Position numbers and translations under genes: made by a program. This document shows, piece by piece, positions 28,847-36,301 of a stretch of 36,301 nucleotides of DNA (positions are counted from its first letter, which is position 1; each line of letters begins with the position of its first letter). The stretch covers positions 1 through 36,301 of the forward strand of contig JAGALS010000094.1 in the NCBI GenBank assembly GCA_017625065.1, written 5' to 3'. The notes under the pieces are model-generated. The model saw only the letters and a list, made by a program, of their open reading frames with translations. It made no database searches and was not told the origin of the DNA. The stretch is from Clostridia bacterium. Its GTDB lineage: Bacteria > Bacillota > Clostridia > Oscillospirales > CAG-272.

Positions 28847-30946
28847 ATGAAAGAACACATACTGACAATACGTGAGCCCGCAAAGGCGGTTCCTTCCAAC
28901 AAGCTTTCCGACGGCGCGATCACGGGCAACGGTGACGTGACGGCGGTGCTGGCGGGCAGCGCGGACAGAGTGCATATTTATATCGGTAAGGCGGATTTTT
29001 GGAAGGCGGATGGCGTCGTGGAGAAGGGAAAGCTGCTTGGCGGTCCTGTTCCCTTAGGACTTGTGGAGATCCTGCTGCCCCATCTTGCCTATGCGGACTA
29101 TAAGGTAGAGCAAAATATCGACAAGGCTTACATTAAGCTTGATCTCACCGAGAGGGGCTTTGGCGCCAGCCTCAAAATCACCGCTTGCGCTGAGGAAAAT
29201 ACGTTCATTTTTGAGCTTGACCGCAGTCATCCTATGGTATCCGCTTCGATCTCCTTGCTGCCCTTAGAAGGGAATGATGCAATCGTTGACCTCGGCTCGG
29301 AGCAGGACGTTAGCTATTCGATCCGCGGCTTTGATGCGCCCGAGCTACGATTCCCATCCTACGGCATCTGCGCGCTGCGACAGATCTCGCGCACGGTGGG
29401 GGATGGCAAAGAGCGCATCGTATGGGCACTAACGGTCCGCACCAATCACGATACCGCCGCTTATAAGAGACAGGCGATCGAGTATGTGAGAGATCTGGAT
29501 GGGCGTGCTTGTGATAAGCTCTTGAAGGATCACGCCGCGTGGTGGCAGCGCTTCTGGGCAAAGAGCGGTGTCGAGCTGCCCGACGAGCAGCTGGAGTTGT
29601 ATTGGTACGCAAGTCTTTACGCGATCGCGTGCTGCGCGAGAAATAAGAAGTTTCCCCCCGGCATATGGGGAACCTACTGCACCGCGGACGGTATGCGTTG
29701 GTCGGGCGATTATCACCTGAATTATAACTACGAGGCGCCCTTTTATGCGTTGACATCCTGTAACCATACTGAGCTGATCGAGTGCTACTGCGCACCTTTT
29801 AACGACTTTTTACCCACCGCCCGACGCTTTGCGAAGGAATTTTTGGGCATTGACGGGGCATATTTTCCCGTTGGCATCGGTCCGCTTGGCCTTGAAACGG
29901 ATCAGCGCCCCGGAACCAAGGAAAACGGGCACCTTTTCCTTGGGCAAAAGAGCAACGGCGCGTATGCTGCGGTGATTCCCATGATGCATTGGTACGGTAC
30001 CAGAGACACGGAGTTCGCAAAACGCGAATATTACGGTTTTCTCTTGTCTGTTGCCGAGTTTTGGGAAAATTATCTTGTCTTTGAGAACGGAAAATATCAG
30101 ATCTACAACGATTGTCTCAACGAGGTCGGATGGTGGGCAGGACCCGATCACATGCCCCACGGGCACGACGAAAAAAATCCTATCGTATCCCGAAATCTTG
30201 TCAGAATGCTGATGAAGCTGATGATCGACCTGTCGTTGGCACTTGGCGAGAACACCGATAAAATACCGAAGTGGCAGCACATCCTTGACCACACCCCGAT
30301 CGCCGACACCTTCCTGCATGAGGGTGAGACGGTTTTGCGCGGTGTGGATGGCTGCGAGGTTATCAGAGAGGTCTCCTTGGAAGCGATGTACCCCATCGGC
30401 GGCATCGGAAAATACACCACGCCCGAAATGTATGAGGTGGCAAAGAATACCCATAAGCAGTATCAAATTTGGGAAAGCGGCAACCGCTTCTGCTCCTACT
30501 ACCCCATGGCGGCAAGGCTTGAGTATCCACCCGAGGAGATCATTGCGCATATACACGAAAATATCGAGAAGTACGCCCTGCCCAGCGGAATGTTTCGTTT
30601 TGGAGGCGGCGGACTTGAAAACAGCACCGCGATCCCCGCAACGGTCAACGAAATGCTGCTGCAAAGCTATGAGGATATCATTCGCTTGTTCCCCGTGTGG
30701 GATCGAAACAAGGACGCGAGCTTCCACGGTCTTCGCGCCAACGGCGCGTTTGTGGTCGACGCCACGCTGAAGGGCGGTAAGATCCGTGCCGAGCTTCTCA
30801 GCGAGCAGGGCAAGACCCTCACCGTTGAAGCGCCGGGCGTCGGATACGTGCTTTTGACGGGGGATGGAAAAGAGCTTCCCCTGACCGAAAAATTCACAAC
30901 CGTTGACACGAAAAAGGGTGAACGTATTAAGATTTTTGCAAAATAA
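28847..30946 (+). CDS. GH95-like glycosidase (alpha-L-fucosidase/alpha-L-galactosidase type)
   Basis: 699 residues with the GH95 layout: an N-terminal beta domain (ITGNGDVTAVLAG), an (alpha/alpha)6 barrel and a C-terminal beta domain. Typical marks are HAAWWQRFWAKSGVELPD, LYWYASLYAIACC, PPGIWGTYCTADGMRWSGDYHLNYNYE split across two blocks, VNEMLLQSYEDIIRLFPVW and SFHGLRANGAFVVDA. GH95 enzymes cleave alpha-1,2-fucose or alpha-L-galactose from plant or host glycans. No signal peptide, so cytoplasmic. GGAGG lies 9 nt before the ATG. It follows the GH36 gene in an operon and ends at a 32-bp palindromic terminator. Divergence from characterised members makes the exact sugar uncertain. Confidence 0.8.
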   Translation: MKEHILTIREPAKAVPSNKLSDGAITGNGDVTAVLAGSADRVHIYIGKADFWKADGVVEKGKLLGGPVPLGLVEILLPHLAYADYKVEQNIDKAYIKLDLTERGFGASLKITACAEENTFIFELDRSHPMVSASISLLPLEGNDAIVDLGSEQDVSYSIRGFDAPELRFPSYGICALRQISRTVGDGKERIVWALTVRTNHDTAAYKRQAIEYVRDLDGRACDKLLKDHAAWWQRFWAKSGVELPDEQLELYWYASLYAIACCARNKKFPPGIWGTYCTADGMRWSGDYHLNYNYEAPFYALTSCNHTELIECYCAPFNDFLPTARRFAKEFLGIDGAYFPVGIGPLGLETDQRPGTKENGHLFLGQKSNGAYAAVIPMMHWYGTRDTEFAKREYYGFLLSVAEFWENYLVFENGKYQIYNDCLNEVGWWAGPDHMPHGHDEKNPIVSRNLVRMLMKLMIDLSLALGENTDKIPKWQHILDHTPIADTFLHEGETVLRGVDGCEVIREVSLEAMYPIGGIGKYTTPEMYEVAKNTHKQYQIWESGNRFCSYYPMAARLEYPPEEIIAHIHENIEKYALPSGMFRFGGGGLENSTAIPATVNEMLLQSYEDIIRLFPVWDRNKDASFHGLRANGAFVVDATLKGGKIRAELLSEQGKTLTVEAPGVGYVLLTGDGKELPLTEKFTTVDTKKGERIKIFAK

Positions 30947-30971
30947 ACTTCCGAAAAAATCTTGAAACACA

Positions 30972-31003
30972 AAAAAGAGCTTCGATCGATCGAAGCTCTT
31001 TTT
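30972..31003 (+). terminator. Bidirectional 32-bp perfect palindrome terminator
   Basis: AAAAAGAGCTTCGATC followed directly by its complement. Serves the GH95-like gene on plus and the AraC gene on minus. Confidence 0.92.
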
Positions 31004-31006
31004 GCG

Positions 31007-31882
31007 TTAGAGCGCTTTATATTTGCGTCGGTATTCCGATGGCGAAAGCTTTTGCTTTTGGCGGAATACACGCGAGAGGGCAAAGACGTCCCGAAAGCCG
31101 GTCTGCTCCGCGATCTCGGATATCGAAAGCTCGGTATTCAGAAGCATATCCTTTGCAATGGAGAGGCGATGGGAGATCAGATAATCGTGGGGGGAAATGC
31201 CGTAGGTTTGCATAAACAGCTCCGACATATAAGTGCGCGACAAGAAAACGGCATCTGCGATATCCTGTGTGGAGATCGGACGGTTGTAATTTTGCCGAAT
31301 GTAAGCGGCTGCCCGCTGTATAGCATGTGCCGATTGCTGTTGGTGCGCAATTTGATTTTTACCGGAATGAAATGCAATTAAAATATTGTAGATCTGTGCG
31401 GAGATTGCGGCATAGTCCGGGGCGGTATCCTCCTCGGTCATTTGAAGCAGCGCTTCCAAGCGCTCGTCGGTGTCGCAAAATATTTGGCCGGTCAAGGGGA
31501 ATACGGGGCCCAGCGTCTGCTCGGTATAGCGCTGAAGCGCCTCGCTGACGGCGCCGCTGAAATGAAGATATTTGAATTCCCACCCGCCCTTTTGGGCACT
31601 GTATTCGTGCGGCAGCTTGTTGTTGATCAGCATAGCGGTGCTCGGCGCAAGGTCATAGTCCTTGTCCCGATAGTGAAGGTGCCCCGCGCCGCTTATGGTG
31701 ATGAGCAGCTGGATGGAGTGGTGATTTTTTCGCATCACGCGAAAGGTATCGGTGCATCGGTAATGCCCGACGTACTGCGCATCAAAATGGCAGCTTTTCA
31801 GCGAAAAGGGGGTAATGATCTCGTTTCGCCGATAGGAGATCAGATTGTCCTTTTCCCATTGGGGTATTTCCTTGCTTTTCAT
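31007..31882 (-). CDS. AraC-family transcriptional regulator
   Basis: 291 residues. An N-terminal cupin-like sensing domain (YVGHYRCTDTFRVMRKNHHS, then GAGHLHYRDKDYDLAPSTAML) is followed by the AraC double HTH from about 190: AAAYIRQNYNRPISTQDIAD, FLSRTYMSELFMQTYGISP, MLLNTELSISEIAEQTGF and FSRVFRQKQKLSPSEYRR-like end. Typical of regulators that sense sugars and activate adjacent glycosidase genes. ATG 31882 follows CAGGAGG. It is divergent from the MGH1-like operon and its own promoter region contains a 16-bp perfect palindrome. Likely controls this locus; inducer unknown. Confidence 0.92.
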   Translation of the reverse strand: MKSKEIPQWEKDNLISYRRNEIITPFSLKSCHFDAQYVGHYRCTDTFRVMRKNHHSIQLLITISGAGHLHYRDKDYDLAPSTAMLINNKLPHEYSAQKGGWEFKYLHFSGAVSEALQRYTEQTLGPVFPLTGQIFCDTDERLEALLQMTEEDTAPDYAAISAQIYNILIAFHSGKNQIAHQQQSAHAIQRAAAYIRQNYNRPISTQDIADAVFLSRTYMSELFMQTYGISPHDYLISHRLSIAKDMLLNTELSISEIAEQTGFRDVFALSRVFRQKQKLSPSEYRRKYKAL

Positions 31883-32005
31883 ATCAACCTCCTGACAAAA
31901 AGCCAAAAAAGAACGACATATTGCTATGGAATACAGCGTTAAAATTTGATATTATACAGTTGTAAGTTGTTTTGATGAGAAAAGAAGTATATTTTCTTCA
32001 AACTC

Positions 32006-32033
32006 ATTATAACACATTTTTGCAAAAATGCAA
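32006..32033 (-). promoter_or_regulatory. Promoter of the AraC gene with a 16-bp palindrome in its spacer
   Basis: On the minus strand: TTGCAT (32033-32028), 16-bp spacer, TATAAT (32011-32006). CATTTTTGCAAAAATG (32015-32030) is a perfect palindrome filling the spacer and touching the -35: a candidate operator. Confidence 0.6.
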
Positions 32034-32059
32034 GTTAAAAGCACAAAAAGGAGGATGCT

Positions 32060-33397
32060 ATGGAGTTCCATTTTCCCAAATTCAGGTCCGTCGATGCAGA
32101 ATTAGACAAAACCTATCATTATAGGTGTGAGCTATATAATCGCCACATCAAGCAAACGCCCGCAGGGCGCGTTGTCACCGAGTTTTTGGTGGACGTGCCG
32201 TGGGCGGGCATCTATAATACAATCAATTGCGCGGCAATGCACCATTTCCGTGAGGGACGGTGGCTGAGCTCTGCCGAGGTCTTAAACGAATATGCAAGAT
32301 TTTGGTGCACCGAGGGCAATCCCCGTTTGTATAGCTTTCCCATTGCCGATAGCATTGTGGCGCTTGCCAAGGTGACGGGGGATCTGTCGCTTGCCGACGA
32401 GCTGTACCCACACCTTGTTCGCATCCACGACGCATGGCAGGACCATCGGCTGGAGAACGGCATGTACTCACAGAAATGCGGCTATGACGGTATGGAATAC
32501 TCGATCTCGGGCAACGGTATTCGCCCTACGATCAACTCTTATATGGCGGCTGACAAATATGCGCTTGCCCTGCTTGCAGAGCGTGCGGGGGACCCGGAAA
32601 AGGCGGATCTTTTCCGGCGCGAGGCAGATATCCTGAGGCAACAGATCAACGAAGTGCTGTGGAACGAGGACATCGGTATGTTCGGCGTGATTTCAAAGGA
32701 AGGGGAAAAGCAGAACGTGCGCGAGCAGATCGGCTATATTCCGTGGACGTACGGGCTTGCCGATGACGGACGGGACGGATGCTTTCAAAATTTGTTGGAT
32801 CCAGCCTGCTTCCTTGCCCCACACGGGCTTCGCACCGCAGACGCGTCGCATCCCGATTACAGAAAAGAGTTCCACCACGAGTGCTTGTGGAACGGCCCCA
32901 TCTGGCCCTTTGCGACGGCGCAGACGCTGACCTCCGTGATCGAATATTTGAACACGACCGAGCATCCGACGATCACCCCGAAGGACTTTACACAGCTGCT
33001 GCTGCTGACCTACGCCTATTCGCACCGCGATACCGACGGATCGCCGTATCTGGATGAGAATATGGACCCCGACACGGGCATCTGGCTTGCGCGCGAGATC
33101 ATGCGCGGATGGAACAATCCCAAAAAGGATCCCGAGCGCGGCAAGCATTATAACCATTCGTCATTCATTGATCTTGTTATGACGGGCATTTGCGGCATTC
33201 GTCCCGCGCTTGACGGTACCTTGACCGTGCGTCCCCTTGGCACCTCGCTTTCGGGCTTCGAGGTCAGCGACGTGCCTTACCACGGACGTTTACTTGACGT
33301 GGAATGGGATGAAAAGCTTGGACTCAAATTGGTCGTGGATCAAAAAAAGGAATATCGCAGCGCGGCATCCGAGGCGAAGATCACGGTAAAAATTTAA
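32060..33397 (+). CDS. MGH1-like (six-hairpin) glycoside hydrolase
   Basis: 445 residues forming an (alpha/alpha)6 barrel of the type found in mannosylglycerate hydrolases and GH63/GH37-related enzymes. Marks: VVTEFLVDVPWAGIYNTINCAA, DVPWAG, SISGNGIRPTINSYMAAD, LWNEDIGMFGV, HHECLWNGPIWPFATAQTL and HYNHSSFIDLVMTGICG. The Trp/Asn/Gly-rich active-site strands fit an inverting glycosidase. No signal peptide. AAAGGAGG precedes the ATG. 18 bp before the propeller enzyme gene, so cotranscribed. A promoter could not be assigned with confidence in the 177-bp gap. Specificity unknown. Confidence 0.8.
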   Translation: MEFHFPKFRSVDAELDKTYHYRCELYNRHIKQTPAGRVVTEFLVDVPWAGIYNTINCAAMHHFREGRWLSSAEVLNEYARFWCTEGNPRLYSFPIADSIVALAKVTGDLSLADELYPHLVRIHDAWQDHRLENGMYSQKCGYDGMEYSISGNGIRPTINSYMAADKYALALLAERAGDPEKADLFRREADILRQQINEVLWNEDIGMFGVISKEGEKQNVREQIGYIPWTYGLADDGRDGCFQNLLDPACFLAPHGLRTADASHPDYRKEFHHECLWNGPIWPFATAQTLTSVIEYLNTTEHPTITPKDFTQLLLLTYAYSHRDTDGSPYLDENMDPDTGIWLAREIMRGWNNPKKDPERGKHYNHSSFIDLVMTGICGIRPALDGTLTVRPLGTSLSGFEVSDVPYHGRLLDVEWDEKLGLKLVVDQKKEYRSAASEAKITVKI

Positions 33398-33415
33398 AGA
33401 AAAGGAATAATAGCA

Positions 33416-34294
33416 ATGGAAAAAGTAAAGGATTCTTTCAAAAAGCACCCCGATCCCATATTTGGCGGTCCCGAAGTAGGCACGATGTTTGATGCGTTCG
33501 TGCGTGAGAGAGACGGCAAGCTGCGCATGGACGTATCGTGGCGTCCGCAAAAGGCGTTGGCGGTGAGCTTTTCCGAGGATGGCTTGCATTGGAGCGAGCC
33601 GCAGATCACGTTGCGCAACGACCCCGATTCAAGCTGGGAGCACAACTTAAATCGGAACTGCGTGATACCTGCTCCGGACGGAAAGGGCTATTGGATGTGG
33701 TATACCGGTCAGGCAAGCGGTCATTCGTGGATCGGCGTTGCCAAGTCCGAGGACGGCATTCATTTTGAGCGATTCCGCAAGGACCCGATCCTTTCGCCCG
33801 AAACCGATTTTGAGGGCGAATCGGTTATGAACCCCTTTGTTATGTATGAGGACGGGAAGTTCAAAATGTGGTACGCTGCCGGCGAGACCTATGAGCCAAA
33901 CGTGATCTGCTATGCCGAATCGGATGACGGTGTGAATTGGAAAAAATATGAGGGCAACCCCATTTTCTCTTGCAATCCCGAAAAGGAATACGAGCAGAAC
34001 CGCATTGGCGCTTGCGACGTTTTGCGGGATGAAAAGGGATATCTGATGTTCTACATCGGTTATCGCGATATCCATACGGCTTGCGTTTGTGCCGCACGCT
34101 CCGAAAATGGTATCACCGATTGGAAGCGCGTGAAGGAAAATCCGCTTGTCACACCGACACCCGGCACGTGGGATGAGGATTCCTGCTACAAGCCGACCGT
34201 CGTGCGCACCGCGGACGGCACCTACCGCCTGTGGTACAACGGCCGCCGTAAGGCACCGGAATACATCGGCTACGCCGAGGGGAAGATTGAATAG
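33416..34294 (+). CDS. Five-bladed propeller glycosidase or phosphorylase (GH43/GH32/GH130-like)
   Basis: 292 residues with repeated blade motifs: FSEDGLHWSEP, YWMWYTGQASGHSWIGVAKS, SEDGIHFERF, FKMWYAAGETYEP, ESDDGVNWKKYEGNP, YLMFYIGYRD and RLWYNGRRKAPEYIGYA. These are typical of clan F/J and GH130-type propellers. The first strand KHPDPIFGGPEVGTMFDAFV gives an early Asp. No signal peptide. AAAGGAAT precedes the ATG. Second gene of the MGH1-like operon, ended by a perfect terminator. Could be a beta-mannosyl phosphorylase or a sucrose/arabinan-type hydrolase; not decidable by eye. Confidence 0.75.
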   Translation: MEKVKDSFKKHPDPIFGGPEVGTMFDAFVRERDGKLRMDVSWRPQKALAVSFSEDGLHWSEPQITLRNDPDSSWEHNLNRNCVIPAPDGKGYWMWYTGQASGHSWIGVAKSEDGIHFERFRKDPILSPETDFEGESVMNPFVMYEDGKFKMWYAAGETYEPNVICYAESDDGVNWKKYEGNPIFSCNPEKEYEQNRIGACDVLRDEKGYLMFYIGYRDIHTACVCAARSENGITDWKRVKENPLVTPTPGTWDEDSCYKPTVVRTADGTYRLWYNGRRKAPEYIGYAEGKIE

Positions 34295-34295
34295 A

Positions 34296-34332
34296 AAAAA
34301 GTCCGCTAACGGATACCGTTAGCGGACTTTTT
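34296..34332 (+). terminator. Bidirectional terminator
   Basis: AAAAAGTCCGCTAACGG pairs perfectly with its complement across ATA. Shared by the glycosidase operon and the convergent gatB. Confidence 0.92.
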
Positions 34333-34345
34333 GCGTTTTTGTTAT

Positions 34346-35782
34346 TTACGCTTTGTTAATTTCGTCGATCAGCATCGTGCGCAGGACCTGCGGGTCGCAG
34401 TTGCCCTTCAGCTGCTTCATACACTTGCCAAAGAGCGCCATCAGCGCCTTTTCCTTGCCGCCCTTGAAGTCGGCAACGGCCTTGGGATCGGCGGCGATCG
34501 CTTCCCTCACGGTCTTCTCAATCAGCCCCGTGTCGTTGGACACGATGAAGCCGTTCTCCTCGGCGTACCTCGCGGGGGAGAGCTCCTGCTCGAACATCGC
34601 TTCCAGGATCTTTTTCGCGTTGCCGCGGCCGACCTTGCCGTCACTCACCAGCACGATCAGCTCGCCAAGCGCCTTGCCACTTACCGTCAGTTGATCGGCG
34701 GTGAGCTGCTTTTTGTTGAGCACGTTCATGCAGTCCGAGATCAGCCAGTTGGCGGCTTCCTTCGCGTTACCGCAAACGGCAAGCGCGCCCTCAAAGCAAT
34801 CGCACAGCGCGCGGCTGCCTGTCAGGATATCGGCATCGTAATCGCTGAGCCCAAGACCTGCCGTGTAGCGCGCCTTCTTGACCTCGGGGAATTCGGGAAG
34901 GGATGCCTTGATGGAGTCATACCAAGCATCGTCAATGACGATGGGCATAATGTTGGGATCGGGGAAGTAGCGGTAATCGCCTGCGGTCTCCTTGGAGCGC
35001 ATCGCAAAGCTCTTGCCCTTCACGTCGTCCCAGCGGCGCGTTTCCTGCACAAGCTCCTCGGTGCCGTTCTCAATTGCGTCGATGTGGCGCGCGGTCTCGT
35101 ACTCAATGGCGCGAACGATCGCGGAAAGCGAGTTCATATTCTTCATTTCGGTACGCACGCCAAGCTTATCGCTGCCCTCGGGGCGAACCGACAGGTTGAC
35201 GTCGCAGCGCATCGAGCCTTGTTCCATACGGCAATCGGAGACCTTCGCAAAGCGCAGAAGAGAGCGCAGGCGCTCCAGATACGCGACCACCTCGTCAGCG
35301 GAGGAAAGGTCGGGTTGGCTGACGATCTCGATCAGCGGTACGCTTGTGCGGTTGAAGTCGACAAGCGAGGTGCCCGTCCAATCGTCGTGTACCAGCTTGC
35401 CCGCATCCTCTTCCATATGGATCTGCTTGATACGGATCGGCTTTTTGCCGTTTGCGGTCTCGATCTCGACCGTGCCGTTGACGGCGACGGGCGCAAACCA
35501 CTGTGTGGTCTGATACGCGGCGGGCAGATCGGGGTAGTAGTAGCTCTTTTTGTCGAAAGTCGTGGTGCGGTTGATGTGACAGTTCAGCATCATACCGGCG
35601 GTCATACCAAGGTCGACGACCTTTTTGTTGACGATGGGGAGCATGCCGGGCATACCGCAGCAAGCGGGGCAAACGTGATCGTTTTGCTCGCCGCCGAACT
35701 CGGCAGAGCAGGAGCAGAAGATCTTGGACTTGGTCGCCATCTCAACGTGGACCTCAAGTCCGATCACAGTTTCAAATTTCAT
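34346..35782 (-). CDS. gatB: Aspartyl/glutamyl-tRNA amidotransferase subunit B
   Basis: 478 residues. GatB activates mischarged Glu-tRNA(Gln) or Asp-tRNA(Asn) for amidation by GatA-derived ammonia. Motifs: ETVIGLEVHVEM, the zinc cluster CSCSAEFGG and CPACCGMPGMLP, KSYYYPDLPAAYQ, IHMEEDAGKLVH, DFNRTSVPLIEIVS, VRTEMKNMNS and the C-terminal YqeY-like tail GKALGELI. AAAGGAGGG lies inside the end of gatA and serves the ATG at 35782, one base after the gatA stop. Typical of bacteria lacking GlnRS; the tRNA-Gln at 21441 would be a substrate. Confidence 0.96.
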   Translation of the reverse strand: MKFETVIGLEVHVEMATKSKIFCSCSAEFGGEQNDHVCPACCGMPGMLPIVNKKVVDLGMTAGMMLNCHINRTTTFDKKSYYYPDLPAAYQTTQWFAPVAVNGTVEIETANGKKPIRIKQIHMEEDAGKLVHDDWTGTSLVDFNRTSVPLIEIVSQPDLSSADEVVAYLERLRSLLRFAKVSDCRMEQGSMRCDVNLSVRPEGSDKLGVRTEMKNMNSLSAIVRAIEYETARHIDAIENGTEELVQETRRWDDVKGKSFAMRSKETAGDYRYFPDPNIMPIVIDDAWYDSIKASLPEFPEVKKARYTAGLGLSDYDADILTGSRALCDCFEGALAVCGNAKEAANWLISDCMNVLNKKQLTADQLTVSGKALGELIVLVSDGKVGRGNAKKILEAMFEQELSPARYAEENGFIVSNDTGLIEKTVREAIAADPKAVADFKGGKEKALMALFGKCMKQLKGNCDPQVLRTMLIDEINKA

Positions 35783-35783
35783 C

Positions 35784-36301
35784 TTATTTGCCCTCCTTTT
35801 CAAAGCTCTCGGCAAGGGCGAGCAGAGCGCCGTCCGAGAAGGCGGGTCCCATCAGCTGAACGCCGTTCGTCACCACTGCGGGCAAGCCCGTCACCGAGGC
35901 GGGCGCGGTGTAGACGTTTTCTTCAAACGCGCAGTCACCCTCGGTGTATGCCATCTTGGAAACGGCAGGGAGCAGCACGGCATCAAACTCGGCAAAGATC
36001 TTAGCAAAGGCTTCCACGATCACGCGGCGCACGCGCATCGCCTTGTCGTACTTCGCCATATAGTTTTTGGTGGAAAGCACGTCGGAGCCGTAAAGGATCG
36101 CGGTCTTGAGCGCAAGGCCGAAGGATTCGGTGCGGCTGTTCGTGTAAAGCTCGTCAAGATTCTTATAATTTCCCGTACGGTAGCCGTATTTCACGCCATC
36201 GTAGCGCGAAACGTTGTTGCAAAGCTCGGCGCACATCAGCATATTCCAAGCGGCGTTGGCAGAGGCGATCACGCCCGCGTCAATTTCGCAAATTTCAATA
36301 C
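35784..36301 (-). CDS. gatA: Aspartyl/glutamyl-tRNA amidotransferase subunit A, C-terminal part (partial)
   Basis: The frame is open to the window edge; about 172 C-terminal residues are visible. They match the GatA end: SANAAWNMLMCAELCNNVSRYDG, YGYRTGNYKNLDELY, SFGLALKTAILYGS, VIVEAFAKIFAEFDAVLLPAVS and TAPASVTGLPAVVTNG. The amidase catalytic Lys-Ser-Ser triad lies in the missing N-terminal part. Stop TAA is one base before gatB, so the two are cotranscribed; gatC is expected beyond the edge. Confidence 0.93.
   Translation of the reverse strand, partial: IEICEIDAGVIASANAAWNMLMCAELCNNVSRYDGVKYGYRTGNYKNLDELYTNSRTESFGLALKTAILYGSDVLSTKNYMAKYDKAMRVRRVIVEAFAKIFAEFDAVLLPAVSKMAYTEGDCAFEENVYTAPASVTGLPAVVTNGVQLMGPAFSDGALLALAESFEKEGK

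Noticed and set aside
35544-35551. Another TTGTCGAA (Spo0A-like) sequence in gatB
   Set aside because: Inside a coding region; a few such heptamers are expected by chance in 36 kb.
34331-36004. 557-codon open frame on plus opposite gatB/gatA
   Set aside because: Antisense to strongly conserved gatB with catalytic motifs; starts inside the shared terminator.

Overview
The window looks like a chromosomal segment of an endospore-forming member of the Clostridia, probably an uncultured gut Oscillospirales-type bacterium. The evidence is a SipL-like SPOCS/LysM protein behind a sigma-E-like promoter, an AbrB/SpoVT-type regulator, RNase J, GatCAB, many consensus TTGACA-17-TATAAT promoters, strong AGGAGG ribosome binding sites and a fairly high GC core. 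The species cannot be named from the sequence.

Layout. 1-2233: tail of an unknown gene, class II fructose-bisphosphate aldolase, acyl-ACP thioesterase. 2282-2863: a divergent pair (DUF6809-like protein and a small Cro/C1 regulator) sharing one compact promoter. 3190-5728: minus-strand run of SGNH hydrolase, tRNA-dihydrouridine synthase and glutamate racemase. 6063-8440: a lipoprotein and the SipL-like protein. 8716-13449: LDH2-type dehydrogenase, lamin-tail-domain surface protein, a 120-bp tandem repeat, a TIM-barrel sugar isomerase/epimerase and an AbrB-type regulator. 13766-20197: small membrane protein, RNase J, a PrsA-like foldase, its lipoprotein paralogue, a zinc-ribbon protein and a C_GCAxxG_C_C protein.

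20198-22901 is the strangest part. It holds almost no protein genes. It has a promoter-to-terminator unit of about 350 nt without a convincing ORF (candidate ncRNA), tRNA-Leu(TAG) with a long leader partly antisense to the tRNA, and tRNA-Gln(TTG). Both tRNAs are followed by cassettes of perfect hairpins that contain inverted and direct copies of the tRNA 3' end. Next comes an array of seven hairpins joined by GTGAAATA / TATTTCAC linkers. A low-GC, probably acquired gene is flanked by two direct copies of the tRNA-Gln cassette.

22902-34294 is a carbohydrate locus: GH43-like, DUF6259-like, GH36 alpha-galactosidase, GH95-like, an AraC regulator, an MGH1-like (six-hairpin) glycosidase and a GH43/GH130-like propeller. 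None has a visible signal peptide and no transporter is present, so the enzymes probably trim imported galactose/fucose-containing oligosaccharides in the cytoplasm. The window ends in gatB and the 3' part of gatA on the minus strand.

Intergenic spaces carry several families of palindromic repeats: three copies of a CTCCCTTGTG...GGGAGG element, the 120-bp repeat, a 19-bp element found twice and an 82-bp imperfect palindrome. Many are built from short perfect stems closed by GAA, TTC, TCC or TTT triloops, as are the tRNA cassettes. This shared construction is the most interesting unexplained feature. All functional calls rest on reading motifs by eye; no database search was run.
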